The position numbers and the translations under genes are program-made. Of a stretch of 64,000 nucleotides of DNA, positions 1-11,894 are shown piece after piece. The notes beneath the pieces are model-generated. The model was not told where the DNA came from, made no database searches, and saw nothing but the letters and a program-made list of their open reading frames with translations. The DNA is from Clitopilus passeckerianus (lineage: Eukaryota; Basidiomycota; Agaricomycetes; Agaricales; Entolomataceae). The stretch lies in NCBI GenBank assembly GCA_944990035.1, contig CALYLX010000144.1:434001-498000 (forward strand), read 5' to 3'. Within the stretch, counting starts at the first letter, position 1; each line of letters begins with the position of its first letter.

Positions 1-2481
1 AGCTCGCTCTGTACATCACGAAGTGTCAACACATGGATAAGCCAGCTGGAATAAGGAATCACAAACCTCAGGCTCCTCTTCGATTAGTTCTTCGACCACC
101 TCCTCAACCACCGGTTCTTCTATCACCTTAGTAACCTCCCCCTTCGATTTCTTAGTCTTCTTCGGGACCTTTTCTTCAACCTCGTCCCCGTCTTCAATTT
201 GCCTATCGCCATCCTCAGATCCCTCATCACCTTCGTCATCCTCGTCCTCGCTATCCTCATCTTCATCGTCGTCCTCGTCATCATCATCACTACTGCTCTC
301 ATCCTCTCCCTCGTCTATGACGATGCTGCTCGGCTTTAGGCAGTGAAACTTGTCAAGCTTGTCAAGAGCCAGCGAGTAGAAGTCGTCCAAGGTATATTCT
401 TTAGATCCGCGTTCGAATATACCCCCATAGCTAAAAGAACACATCAGAGAAGGCCGCCTCGGGGATAGAAGAAAGGTACATATACAAAGTATTCCTCAAC
501 ACGGACAGCATGGCATTATACCTCGCTATCGGAGTCGTCAAAATGGGGTCGTCAGGATCGATTTCCTCAGCCGGTGGTGGAGCAGGTTCATCTTCGACCT
601 TTGCTTTCTTGCTAGATCCCTTCTTCTTCCGCTTGTTATCTTCCTCCTCCTCCGCACTCAAATCATCCTCATCAGGCTCGCTATCACTGCCACCCCGCCT
701 CTGCTGTTGGGCAGGAGCGTTCTTTTGCTTCTTCTTCGCTGCACCACCCTTCTTCTTCGGCCTTTTCAGCGCCATGGACACCCATCTTCCTTTCCCGGAG
801 ATTTGATATCCGTACCTGTATATCCCGCAATCAGAAAACATTCATTTTAAGCACGCAAAGTGGGTAAAACTTACAGGTCATTCCAGAATACGCTCTCCAA
901 CGTCTCCTCGTGCCTATCCTCATCCGTGACGCCACCGAACAGGATACCCTGGTTCTTAGATGCCCATAATGCCATGGTACATCCTGACCTCTGGGAGGGT
1001 GCATAGGATGGTTTCTTACGACGCTCCCATTTCAGCACCAGTGGGTTGACCGGGATTTTGGACTTTGAAGATTTTGAGGTGACCGGGCTGGTAGGCTGGT
1101 CGGTTGGGGTGTTGATCGACATGCTAGAGTAGAGACATATGAGGAAGGCCAAGGGTAGGAAGAAAACAGGGAGAAGGCTCACTGGAGGAACCAGGTGTCT
1201 TCGAGCATTACTCCAACGGGTCGCTTGCCTTTCACGTATTCTTTGCAATAGCCGCCTGCGATAGGTTGATCAGATTATCAGGTTCGAAATCGGTATCAGC
1301 GCAGCTGCTCACCATGAAGGAGGATGCCATCCGTGCAGGGGAGGAACGAGAAGCCACTGCGAGGGCTATGGTATCTGTTATTGCCAAGGTCTCTTCATAA
1401 AATGTAAGATCTGGACTCACGAAGGCTTCGACTCGTTCTCCCGGAACTCGATTTGGCGCCAATTATACTCCTGGGTGTCAAATATCCAGAGGTCATTGTG
1501 ATATCGAGCTGTAGGTACATGAGTATCAAGAGCGGCGAACCAATTAGGGAAGAATAAATACTCGTAATTCCTGGATCATAGAATCCTCCAAACAGGACAA
1601 TATAATGTTTCCAAAAAGCCATTCTAACGTGTTGACGTCAGAAGACCTTCGGGATGTACCCAAATCTGCACATACCTGTGTCCAGACCTGGGACTTGGGC
1701 GAACTTTCGTATCGATACGGTCCCAGCTGTGGGTCGTTATGTCAAAACACCAGAAGTCACCATAATGGTGGAATGTGTTCTGGTGTAAGGAAGAGAACTC
1801 CCCGCCTGGGGACGATTGGTCGTGTGAGTCGACACTATAATATGGTGCAGTCAAGCGAATTAAACACACCAAATAGGAATATTTTCCCGCCACCTGCAGG
1901 GGTTGCAACTACTGCATGAGCTGAACGAGGACCTGGGCAGGTTTGAGAGACAAATTTCCGCCATTCATCCTGTGATTCTCCTTTAGTCGACCCAGGTAAG
2001 GTAATGGTTCCGGGAGCAACTCCACCTTCTCTGGTGAGTACCGGAATACATCGTTGTAGAAGTACTATGTATATCAGTTAGCAGAAGTTTCGTATAAAAG
2101 CTTCAGAACTCACAGCCTTGTTGTCGTCGCTGAAGAACTCTCCTCCGATGCACCAGAGGTGATTGCCGTTTGGACATGCTGTCAACGTCGCATTCGCGCG
2201 ACGGCTTGGAGGTCCTTCTACCAGTTCTTCTGTCACTTTATGTGCTTCCTCCCAGTCTCTTCTCATCTACTGATTCATGAATGATCTGAGCAAAAACGAC
2301 AGCAGCGAATTGTCCACAACAGAGGCACCTTTTCGAGGATTCCTTCCAGATCTTCATCGTCGTCGTCAACATCTTTATTCTTGGACTTTTTCTTTTCCTT
2401 CTTCTCAACTTTGGCTGCTACTTTGGCCTTTTTTGCGGCCTTGGCTTGGGTTTTGGCCGCACTACCTTTCTTTTTGGCCAT
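1..2481 (-). CDS. KEL3: Kelch-repeat protein, KEL3/KLHDC4 family (3' end beyond window)
   Basis: Partial gene: the start ATG is at 2481 and the C-terminus lies off the left edge. The N-terminus is a Lys/Ala-rich basic stretch (MAKKKGSA...) followed by an acidic DDDDEDLEG segment, the usual opening of this family. Spliced exons then give Kelch blades with paired aromatics and GG motifs (LWCIGGEFF, IFLFGGEFSS, IVLFGGFYD, GILFGGVTD), and phrases typical of the family such as GPRSAHAV and PSPRSGHR. After the propeller comes a long basic/acidic low-complexity linker (about 570-770) and the YGGIFERG..YTLDDFYSL motif that precedes the DUF4110 tail; the tail itself is cut off. The last splice donor is near 68. 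About ten exons. The molecular function of the family is poorly defined. The family call is firm; individual middle splice sites are approximate. Confidence 0.88.
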
Positions 2482-2583
2482 CTGGCGGTGATAATTCAAA
2501 TCAGAACCTACGTGACATGCACAGCCACAGTCTAATCTCCTGTGACATTTGAAAGGTTTTAAGCTTGTACTGCGACCATCACC
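2482..2583. promoter_or_regulatory. Short divergent promoter region
   Basis: Only 102 bp separate the start codons of the minus-strand Kelch gene (2481) and the plus-strand F-box gene (2584), so the two must share upstream sequence. No clear TATA box is visible. Confidence 0.6.
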
Positions 2584-4416
2584 ATGGACTTGGACATACA
2601 TTACGAAGAATCAACAGCTGCTGCTCTCGATAACATGGAAGTAGTATCGTAAGTTCTTAGTTCTGCTGCTTGCCAAACATTGCTTATGCTCGAAATAGTG
2701 ATACTGATTCGCAAATGGACCAAGATCCAGTGGAGGACAACAGTGGGCTGTATGGTCTACCAAACGAAATGTGGCTCTCAATATTTGAGACCATGAATGA
2801 CCCTTCAGACCTCTTTAGAGTCATCCTCACCAACAGGCGCTTCTACGAGCTTGCAATCAGGCTCTTGTATCGCAAGATGCGTTGGAACGGACCATTCCAG
2901 TTCTTCAGGAGCACCCCTATTTTCGACAGGCTTCAAGCCATGACTGAAGTCCCAGTGTCTTTGACAGTGTCAGTGTCGACTCTTACCACAAATTCCTTCG
3001 GAAGGTTCGACCCTGGGGCAGCTATTGTTGACCCCGATGGGACGTGGAGAATCGCTCCGCAAAGTGTCAACCATATCCCTAGTTTCGGGTTCCGGTCAGA
3101 GAACAAAAGACTAGCGTTCTTTGCATCCCCGGAGATGTACCGATCAATGACGAGGAGGATTGCGACATTCTGCAACCTGCGAGAACTCATCTTCCATAAC
3201 GCTGAGCTCCCCAGCGCCATCTTCCCTGCCATCAAGGCTCTTCCTCGTCTTGATAGGCTTGCCATCCAATACTGCACCCTACCACCCATGTATTCGGAAC
3301 CAGACCGCTCCTTCGCGGACCTCCCCATAACCGAGCTCACTCTTTGGGCAAATAAAGGTGACTCCGATTCGGTCCCGCTCTCCAACTACGTCTATGTCCT
3401 CTTCCTCTGCACAGCAACCAACCTTCGGGTTCTGCGCATCGACTGGAATTCCGTCACAGCCCGATTCCTCTCCCTATCCAACTCAGTCGTCACTGCCGCC
3501 GGACCTATCAGCCTCCCCGCGAACCTCGTTGAAGTGATGCTCCGGTTCCCGCAAGCCAAACTCTGGCCTTCGGAGGACGACGAAGCGAGGTCAAACGTAG
3601 CAAACCCACTCTCCAGGTTCCTAGGGTCTAGTCCTAGGATTAGAACGTTCTCTGTGGTCAACAGACGGACCCCGTTTGACCTCCCGATTCTTGTGATGCC
3701 GGAACTTAACAGCTACTCTGGCCCCACGTCGACGCTGTCGTCGGTTTTGGCAAACCGGCCAGTCTATCATCTGGAGATCACCGACGTGGATAAGCGTTCG
3801 AATGAGGTGCTGAAGACGTTGAGTAACAGCGTTGGGCTTTACAGGCCTGGCCTGCAGACCTTGTCGTTCCTTACTAGGGAGTGGGACGACGAGATCATCT
3901 ACGCCCTAGTCACTCTCTTCACTGACTTGAGGGACATTGAGATCAAGTACAACTACAACCCACCTTCCGAGGTATGTCTCGTTATCTCTGTTGCCATTCG
4001 AGGCCTTTATCTCTGACCTTTCTTTACCTTCTCAGCAAACCCTCATCAGTCTCGGCGCTCAGTTCCTCTGGCGATTCCCTAACCTCAAATCATTCCGCCT
4101 TTACCTCGTTCCACCCATTCCTCCCAACCCAACAGAGGGAGGAGGCCACAATGCGCCCGAGCTGATCAACCTTGCGCTCAGCCATGCCCTGACTCCGCGT
4201 GTTAATACAAAGGTGAAGTATGATGCCACTGCCAGGGGACCCGGTGCTGGCTCGGACGAGGAGGTGAAAGAGCTGATCGTGCCTTGGAGGAGACATTGTC
4301 CGCACTTGAGGGAGGTGCAGTTTGTGGATAACTATGTGTGGAGGAGGGCGTACGATGGGGATAAGTGGTGTAAGAGGAGGTTGGCCAAGCAGGATAGGAT
4401 GCGGGAGCTGAATTGA
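2584..4416 (+). CDS. F-box protein with leucine-rich C-terminal region
   Basis: Three exons, 2584..2648, 2699..3971 and 4036..4416, with introns of 50 and 64 nt, give 572 residues in frame throughout. The start at 2584 was preferred to the TTG-initiated open frame at 2670 because exon 1 has a proper ATG and joins at a GTAAGT donor with matching phase. Near residues 45-90 an F-box is visible (LYGLPNEMWLSIFETM..PSDLFRVILTNRRFYELA), the motif that binds Skp1 in SCF ubiquitin ligases. The rest has scattered leucine-rich strands like other fungal F-box/LRR-like proteins. Substrate unknown. Such genes are numerous in Agaricomycetes; three other F-box genes lie in this window. Confidence 0.85.
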
Positions 4417-5003
4417 GTGGTCCCTGTGCAGGGGGAGACGTCGGAGGGAAGATTGGGAGAACTATGGGGGAAACGGTGCTTTGTTGCTATCGCCTCAGGC
4501 AAGGCTTGTATATTAGATTCGTGCCCTTGCACGGACTATTGTTAATACTCATTGGGCTGCTATTATTGTATTATTATCGTGTATCATCATCCATCCATAG
4601 AACTTTGTATATATATACATTCAAAATAAAATACAGTGCCATATTGCTGTAACTGAATATAGCTCCCATGACTGCTAAATTCAGGACCAAGTGGCATTTC
4701 CTAGGATAATCCGTCTACGTGTGTGTTCAGACGACGAGGATAGAGTATAGATAATAATATCACCTCCTACTGGGTTAAAACCTGGCTATGAGCTATCATA
4801 CAAGACTGTTTAGCCCTACAAGGGCCTCGAAACATCACCTATACAGGTGCAGAAGCTCACATTCGAAAATCTTTGTGCTGTGTGGCCAGACGCGTTTTCC
4901 CATATCTGGACCACGCGTTATTTGTGTCTGTTGGTCAGCGATAGTGGTCGGTGCCGCTTCAGTAGCCTAGTGTTCGTCATTGCGGCCACCATCTACCGGA
5001 CTT
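4417..5003. other. Intergenic, no gene seen
   Basis: Probable 3' flank of the F-box gene (AT-rich, with AATAAA-like runs near 4620) and 5' flank of the ATG14 gene. Only short unsupported frames are present. Confidence 0.6.
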
Positions 5004-6568
5004 ATGGATTGCCTCAACTGCGAGCACAGGCAACGCCAGTTCTTCTGTGAGAACTGCTTGAAGACACAGTAAGCTCCCTTTCTCGTCGATGTGGAATTCT
5101 AATGACTTTCAACCCAAGTATTCGGGACTTGAAGCACCAGACACAGCACTTTGTCAGTGACCGACAAGACCAGGTCAACAAAGCCAACAAGGCATTGGAG
5201 GTGATTGAGCCAAGTCGGAGACGACGAGCTACTCTAGCAGAATATCAGAATAGAGTTGAGGAAGTGCAGAATGGTCTTGCACGACTTCGGAGAGATAATG
5301 AGAAAAGTAAGCCCATCGTCCGATACACGAGGTTGCTCATTCACGTATCTTTAGAAAGGGATCGTTTAAGGGAACTACGAGAAGACCTGGCTGCGCGGAG
5401 AAGAACTCTATCGGCGGCCAAACTGCTACCACAGCCGACAGCAGTCAATCAAGCTGCAGCACGGGAGATTCAAGAGCTGAGCTCGCTATCTGTGACGTTA
5501 GCAAGGGCACGATCGGGTCTCGTCCAAGAGCTTGTGGAGGTATTCAATGTCGTGGAAGTTGGTGGGCGACCGCCTATTGGTGGCAAAGCTGGAACAAAGG
5601 GTGAATGGACAATAGGAGATCTCATATTACCTGTTCCAGGGGATATACGAAGTACGATTCCTGTCGTCTCTTCTGTTCCACACCTGCTGACTCTTGAAAT
5701 CTAGGATATCCACCAGATCATATCAATGCTGTGATAACTCATACGATTCATTTCTTGTCGCTTCTGACATTCTATCTCGGCGTCAAACTGCCCTTTGAGA
5801 TTAGCTGGTCCGGTGGTAAGCTCGGCGTTGGGCAGCCTTCCATAGGTGCCGGAAAGGGTGCCGAAACTGGTGGCTGGGCCAAGTAAGCCTTTTTATCCCT
5901 ATTTTCTCTCCAGATACTGACAGTTTCCTGCAAATAGGTGGCACACCAAGCATCCATTGCATCTCTCTTCGAACCCAGCCCCGGCCTCACCAACCAATTC
6001 CACGTCAGACAGACCCATCCCCATCACCCACAGCTTATCTGAATCATTCGTCGAAGCAGACCCAGGACCCCAATCGTCATTTCCAACAGCCCTAGCCATG
6101 CTTCTCTACAACGTCTGCTATCTCGCCTATACGCAAAACGTTGAGGTCCCGCTCAGCCAAGCAGGCGAAGTCCTCAGTATTCTATGGAGCGTATGCTGCA
6201 GCGCAGAGTTGGGCAAGAAATCACACGAGACGTCCGTTCCTCTCCCAACTGCTGCTGGCGCTGTTGGATCCTCCGTGGTGTCTTCAACAACGGGAACGAT
6301 TATGATGGGTACAGCAGCGTCCGCAGGGACATTGAATGCGCTACCGCCACCGACACCTCCGACGTTCCCGTTGGATTTCGCGCAGCTGTTGCAGGCTACG
6401 ACTGCGAATCCAGCTTCGAGGACGAGGAGCAGGCCGTCAAGGGCGGGGAAGCCTAGGAGGATGAGTGTTGTTACGACAGGGAGGAAGGAGGTTAGTACTG
6501 TGTTTGAGGAAGAGGAAGGCGAGGAGGGATGGGATTTGGTGGATGGGGATCATTATGGGGATCCTTGA
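5004..6568 (+). CDS. ATG14: Autophagy protein of the ATG14/UVRAG family (PI3-kinase complex subunit)
   Basis: Five exons: 5004..5068, 5118..5306, 5355..5651, 5705..5882, 5938..6568. The first exon encodes a paired-cysteine motif C-x2-C-x8-C-x2-C (residues 3-18: CLNC..CENC), the hallmark of Atg14/Barkor N-termini. It is followed by a long helical, Arg/Glu/Leu-rich coiled coil (about residues 30-150, RDRLRELREDLAARRRTL). The C-terminal half has the family block INAVITHTIHFLSLL..LGVKLPFEISW and a second block LAMLLYNVCYLAYTQ. Atg14 recruits the Vps34-Vps15-Atg6 lipid kinase to the pre-autophagosome. Vps38/UVRAG is the alternative within the same Pfam family, but the CxxC pair favours Atg14. The 48-nt intron 5307..5354 is in frame and lacks stops. 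Confidence 0.85.
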
Positions 6569-6801
6569 GGTTGTGATATACATATTCCCCGCCTATCCGT
6601 TGTTGAAGCCTTCTCAACTCGACTTGCGGGCTTTCTACGTCCCAAGAGTACGTTATCACTAGTAGGGCCGACAGCGACGCCGTTGCCGGTACCGTACCCT
6701 ATGCCTAACATTAGAAATATAATTTAATGAGATGTAAAGCCTTGACATAAGGGGAACACCTGAAAAAACTGGAATGAATGGTAGGTAGGACCAAAAATCA
6801 C

Positions 6802-6875
6802 TGGCCAACGTGGGGATCGAACCCAAGACCTTCGCGTTATTAGCACGACGCTCTAACCAACTGAGCTAGTCGGCC
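6802..6875 (-). tRNA. tRNA-Ile (anticodon AAU)
   Basis: The minus strand folds as a complete 74-nt tRNA without intron: acceptor GGCCGAC pairs with GUUGGCC, A is the discriminator base, the D arm is GCUC..GAGC, the anticodon stem UCGUG/CGCGA closes a CUAAUAA loop, and the T arm contains GGUUCGAUCCC. The anticodon AAU (read as IAU) gives isoleucine. It lies between the 3' ends of the ATG14 and MIS12 genes. Confidence 0.95.
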
Positions 6876-6988
6876 ATGCTGAAGTGCAGTACTTGCTCCA
6901 TCGTGGCTCCTCGCAGTTTGTGTTGTGCCAAGGACAATACACTGATTATAGTACATTACTCACAAAAAATAGTACAGGGATATATTTG

Positions 6989-7916
6989 TTAAGGTGCTTT
7001 AGGTGCATCATCTCCAACCTGAAACCCTTGGGCAGCAGCAATAGCCGCCTGCAGCTGTTCCGTAGCCCCAATATCCTCAGCCTTAGCGGCCACACTATCA
7101 ACCACTGACCTCCCTGTCCCTCCCACTGCCGCTGTATTCTTCGTGAGCAGCCGGTCAACAGCCCAATTGTGATATCCGCTTTTGCTGGTTTCCCACTGTC
7201 GTTTGCCCGGATCGATCAGAGGTTTCTGGTTGACGGAGGCAGGGTCCAAGGGAGGAAGCATGGCGACGGTTTTGAGCATGTTTGTGACTTTGGCGGGGAG
7301 TCCGGCTAGAACGGTGGTGGATGGGGATTCGAGGTAGGAGAGTTGGTTAAGGCGATCCTCCGCTCGTTTTCTCTGCTTTGCGGAAGCAGTGAGGGCTCGC
7401 GTATACATTCGCTGCAGCTTTCTTTGCTGTCAAATATCCATTAACATAGAATGAATGTGCAGAGGGATGAAGATTTACGTTGTCGATCTGCTTTCGCAGC
7501 TCCTCCATTTCCTCCATCAGCTCTTTTTCCTTCTCAGTGGAGTGCGTTAGGATCAGGTTTTGTTGGTGCGGAACCACAATAGGCAGGTCAGGAGGAATAG
7601 CAAAGATATTTCTCAACGACCAAGCCTCGAAGAAGTCAAATGCCAGATCGGTATGGTGCTCCAGCAGAGTCTGGAAGGCAACAAGCCCCTGCTCCACTTC
7701 TTGCGTACAGTCCCAGTCATCGCCTTTACTCTCCGCTTGTTTCTCGGTCCACTTGTCCAGAAATTCTTCCATGCCGTTCACGCCATCTTGGACGGCATTA
7801 TTGGCGATGTTTATAATGTCATCCAGTAAGAGTTGGGGGACAAAGCCTAGGATTTCGGGTAGTAGCAGAGGTGGCACTGAGGCTGCGGCTCCCTTGTCAC
7901 CACCATTGGTCGCCAT
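6989..7916 (-). CDS. MIS12: Kinetochore protein Mis12/Mtw1
   Basis: Two exons, 7479..7916 and 6989..7426, joined over a 52-nt intron, give 291 residues, close to yeast Mtw1. The N-terminal block LLPEILGFVPQLLLDDIINIANNAVQDG is the characteristic Mis12 head; the middle (EKEKELMEEMEELRKQIDN into the next exon) is a coiled coil. Mis12 is a subunit of the MIND/Mis12 complex, which links centromeric chromatin to the Ndc80 complex. The start was placed at the ATG of MATNGGD (7916) because the family begins shortly before the head motif; an upstream in-frame ATG at 7997 would add 27 residues. The gene is divergent from the Alba-domain gene. Confidence 0.9.
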
Positions 7917-8084
7917 AGAGGTCAGCAACCAAAGCTGATGAACGCCGTAGTGGTGGTGGTCGCGGTGAAAGACGCGTTTAGGAATTGGCCAAGTCACGCT
8001 GTAACGCGTTCGTAACGTGTTTTCTCGTCACACTCATCCTTGAACTCTAACGTCCACCACGGCGGGCAGACACTCAAGACACTA
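7917..8084. promoter_or_regulatory. Divergent promoter of MIS12 and the Alba gene
   Basis: 168 bp between the two start codons. It contains the 35-bp repeat described separately at 8001..8035. No TATA box is seen. Confidence 0.55.
8001..8035 (+). repeat. 35-bp dispersed repeat, copy 1
   Basis: Matches 19860..19894 at 29 of 35 positions, same orientation. Core: ACGCGTTYGTAACGTGTTTT followed by GTCACACTC. It lies inside the MIS12/Alba divergent promoter. Weaker similarity continues to the left (TAGGAA). Confidence 0.6.
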
Positions 8085-8920
8085 ATGGCGGCGACGAACG
8101 CCAACATGCCTGCTGACCCACTCGTAGAGGAAATCAGGATTGGCCCTCAGACAAGAATACAGCCTTGCGTAAGCTATGTGCTCAAAAAGTTTGAGGTGCG
8201 TCTGGTGTGACTCCTGCAAATTGCATCGTCTAAATTTATCAGGAGAACAGGAGAATGAGGATGCTGCTGTCGTACTGCATACATTTCCTGCCAAAGCAAA
8301 GCCTTCAACCGAGGGTGTCTCAAACGAGGTGGAAGCCTTGACCACAAAAAAGTTGCAGGGTACCACGAAGAGCATACCTCGGCTAATAAGTATAGTCGAG
8401 ATTATCAAGCGGGAATTTTTGAAGGCACTCGCAGCTAAGCATTCGCCGAGATTGGCTGGATTACACCAGTACAACGAGTTTGGATGCCTCGAGGATTTGG
8501 GGTATTCAGATGATACTGGTGTCCCTGAAAAAGACAGAGCTACTGCGATAGCAGAAGCTTTGAGCGGAAAAAACCAGTATGTTCTACCCTCTGCTTCAGC
8601 ATTGGTTCACTCTGACCGGCCTTGATAGTGTTGCTCAGCACCAAACGCCATACTTGAAAGTCACGCTATCTCATCGTGCACTCTCAGAACTGACTGAAAG
8701 AGGCGCAACGTAAGTCTCACTCTGTTCCTATTGAGTGCTGCCACTCAAATAGTCTCTTCTCCCTAGTCACCAAGCACCTGTCATTCGTAAACTGACCAAG
8801 TCGGCGAAACAGCGCCACAAGAGACGGGAGCTGGCTGCGAGGAAAGCGAATGGCGGAACTGATGCAGAAAGCGAAGCAGCTGCAGCTTCCGATAACAATG
8901 CTCAAGTTGCCCATGCCTGA
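8085..8920 (+). CDS. Alba-domain protein, RNase P/MRP Rpp25/Rpp20-like
   Basis: Four exons, 8085..8195, 8251..8576, 8629..8709, 8767..8920, total 223 residues. The N-terminal exon carries TRIQPCVSYVLKKFE, and the next carries KLQGTTKSIPRLISIVEIIKR, the nucleic-acid-binding helix signature of Alba proteins, followed by LHQYNEFGCLEDLG and the strand QTPYLKVTLS. The C-terminus is basic (KRRELAARK) then Ala/Asp-rich. Alba-type subunits in eukaryotes bind the RNA of RNase P/MRP or act as RNA-binding factors. The acceptors at 8250 and 8628 are not the nearest AGs; they were chosen because only they keep the conserved reading frame. Confidence 0.75.
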
Positions 8921-9743
8921 AAGCGCACAACTTCGCCACCGTATCTCAAGTATTCAAATCGGAGAATGGTCACATTCAAGCAAACACGGCCAATACATTT
9001 CGAGGCCACCTCAAAGGCGTCAAGCTGAAGAACCGACTAAGGCTCTTGGGCTTTCATCACCACCTTTCACTCTTTTTTGTTCTCCTACCTTTCCCCTCCA
9101 GGGCGTTTGAATTCATGTCATCAAGTACGCTTTGGCCTCTCGCCAATGCAAGAGGCCGTTGTGGGTCGTCGTGGACATTCGCCCACTGAGTGTCACTTTC
9201 AGGGCTCTGTAAGTACACCTACCCTTTATTCTCTTTGCCACCTTTCTGACCCATACTTTCAGGGTAGTGGTCCGCACGATCAATCGAATGGCATCTAATC
9301 TCTGGTCAGAGCTTGCTCACTTGCCTGGTGCTTAGAACCAACTGTCCGCCGGATCGACTGTTGGCGCATCATTTACCTGCTTCTGAGATCAGGGCATGTA
9401 TGGCAGACGGTGGCTGAGGGGGGGCTTCTCAAGATTCAGTGGATGTTGCTCTCCGAAAGTATCCGCACTACGTGGTTGCCTGTCGGGCTATTCTAGCTGC
9501 AATTCTTGCTTATCTATTGAAATGTTGTGAAGCCCATCTCGTAGGATTTTGTTTGAACAGAGGTCGGACCTATTCAATGGAGGATGCGTGGGTACACGAT
9601 TACGGACAAAATAACATCATATTTCGAGGTAACACAGAGACAAATGTACAAGAGTAGCAGGATCTGGAGTTTACAATGTTTGTTACGATGCATATAGCAT
9701 GACCTTGACGGGAAAGCACCAGGGATTGTACGAGTCAGTGCGC
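8921..9743. other. Intergenic, no gene seen
   Basis: Short frames only. Convergent 3' flanks of the Alba gene and the beta-trefoil locus. Confidence 0.5.
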
Positions 9744-10305
9744 TCACTGGGCCAGGGGGAGGGTGAAGCTCTGGTTCGGGTCGACAGAATCGGTGGGCTT
9801 GAGGATGACCTGCCACAGAAACCCATTAGCAAGGCAGCTTGGTCAGATGCGCCGAGGACAATACGTACACTGCCATCACCGGAAAGCTGCCAGGCATAGC
9901 CAGAAGCCACAATTCTGAAAGGAAAAGTGTCAGTTAACTAGGCAAAAATTTCTCAAGCGGCAACGTACTGATTGCCAGATTGCTTCCACTGAGTCGCACC
10001 GGAAGTGGCCTTGACTTGCTGGCCAGAGGAGACACTGTCGACACCGACATAGGCATTATCAGCCCAGGCCTGGTTGCGGATGGTGAAGGTGCCATCGGGG
10101 TTGCTTTTGATAACCACTGTATGTGATCCAGAATTAGTATCACAAGTCTTACAAGTACTTGATATGGTCTTACGTTTTCATTGTCTGCGCCAGAAGCGAA
10201 GACAAACTCAACTGGAGTTCCAGCTAGGTTGGTAGAGAACCTCGCCACTTTCTGGGAGGCAGAAGACTTGATGTTGTAAGTTCCACTGGCGACCATGTTG
10301 AACAA
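9744..10305 (-). pseudogene. Beta-trefoil (ricin-B-like/mycocypin-like) protein with a one-base frame break
   Basis: Four exons on the minus strand: 10174..10296 (or 10305), 9969..10116, 9869..9914, 9744..9809, with good GT..AG introns of 57, 54 and 59 nt (the first has a TACTAAT branch site). The exons encode a small (about 127 aa) beta-trefoil protein: GTYNIKSSAS near the N-terminus, NPDGTFTIRNQAWADNAYVG in the middle, and GYAWQLSGDG later. Exon 1 ends in phase 0, but the conserved frame of exon 2 needs one more base; summed coding length is 383 nt, not a multiple of three. The break falls just after a Trp codon at the start of exon 2 (about 10112..10116). Everything else looks intact, so this is either a recent mutation or a sequencing/assembly error in a G run. 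Such proteins are cytosolic lectins or protease inhibitors in mushrooms; which one is unclear. Confidence 0.7.
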
Positions 10306-10386
10306 ATGTAGAGAGAAGTGTAAGGCTTTGGTTCGAAGAGTGGGAGTGCGTTTGGATCTGATTCTCTAACCTCATCGACGAAGGGC

Positions 10387-10393
10387 TTATATA
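10387..10393 (-). promoter_or_regulatory. TATA box of the beta-trefoil gene
   Basis: TATATAA on the minus strand, about 85-95 bp upstream of the start codon, a normal spacing for highly expressed fungal genes. Confidence 0.6.
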
Positions 10394-11894
10394 CACCTTC
10401 AGGGGGGCCATGTATTTGTAAGAATTGCCAAAGAGGACGAGGCGATAGTTCCAAATGGCGTGCTAAATGCCCACTTGGAAGTCAATCCGTGCGACGAGCA
10501 CGTTCAAGTTGGTGATAATCTTCGATCTGGGGTGCAAATTTTGAAGCCTGAGTTCTGTAGCTGTGCATCCAACGGTCCGGGGATCTGTTTTCTCCTATTC
10601 TACCGAAGGAGACGATACTCCAACTCCAAGTCCAACTTGAACGAAATACCGTCCCGGCGTGGTGGATGACACGTTGCCCTGTGGGGCTGCTCTGAAGGTC
10701 CGGAACAGCTTTGTAGTGTGACCCTCTATTGTAGGGTGTTATGCTAAACGAGGTACGTTTTTGACGCTCTGGAAAAACAGGAGACCCAAGTTTGCGGGGG
10801 GCCTGGCTGGAAGATGGCTCCTTAGGACGTGGGCGTGGAGAATGTTAGGCAGCACTGATCTGAATTCTCAGGAAAGTACATCCGTCTTCTAAAGGTAACT
10901 CCGATATATCTACGCATTAGAGACGAGTACGTCTGAAATGGCAGAGTTCTTAAGGCGAGGAATAAGAAGGGGGTATCTGGAGAATAATTATCCCGGTGGC
11001 ATAGGAGCCGCTGGTGTAGTGAATGCTTTGGGAGGCACCAGTAGAGTTCATTCATAGTTCTAATCGCAGTCGAGACGTTTCTGCCAACGCAAGCACATCC
11101 TTTGGGGCTATTCAACAAAGTGAGAGGCCATCAAGCAAGAAGGAAGGATATTGGGCGCTCGTTATGCTGACCAGCAACATCACGCGTTCACACCACAACA
11201 TAATTGAGCGCTCATACGGGCCGCGTTGTCTGATTTCTTGAAGGTCTATACAAGCTAGTCACCTCGTGCGGAGGAGAATCATGTCGTTATAGGAAGGGGT
11301 CCAGGCTAGCGTAAAGTTTTTGGAAAACACCGTCATGTGTATGTCAAAAGCGTCCAAAGCAAGACCCCATATACGCGTAGAGCTTGAGGTATAATCAAGT
11401 GAATTGCGAGCGAATGGGGACATTTGCGGTCTTGAACGTTAGATTGATACGTCCTTTCCGAATTGAATGGCATTCCGGGTTTTTAGAAAGGCAGGCCCAG
11501 CATCAACTGGCAATCTAGATGACATATTTTACCGCGATACTTTAGACATGCAGCACTCTGTACTGCCTCCGTGCCGAAGCTGCCAGGAACAAGCTATCAT
11601 AGTTGAGCACATATACAATATTATTCTCATGAGTGCCGGGGGCTTGTATGCCGGCCGATCGACAAGTCTTGGGATCAGAAACCTGATCACTTTGTGCGCA
11701 GCTTTAATCCCTTCAATTGACACTCATTCCATATCGCACGGAAGATCGGGCATAGTTCCATAGATCGACTAGTATTACATGACATGTGAATCTCCCTATG
11801 ATCACTTCTATTCACGGTGCCATTCGTTGGTGTTCCAATCAGCTTCTGTTGCTTCCGGGGGGTGGAACGTTGCGGGCGCCCAAGCAAGTTCATT
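10394..11894. other. Intergenic, no gene seen
   Basis: About 1.5 kb between two minus-strand genes. The frames here (up to about 99 codons) show no recognisable domain and no convincing splice structure. Confidence 0.5.

Noticed and set aside
510..806. Ser/Phe-rich plus-strand frame
   Set aside because: Complement of the Lys/Glu-rich linker of the Kelch gene.
7479..7938. 152-codon plus-strand frame
   Set aside because: Antisense shadow of MIS12 exon 1.
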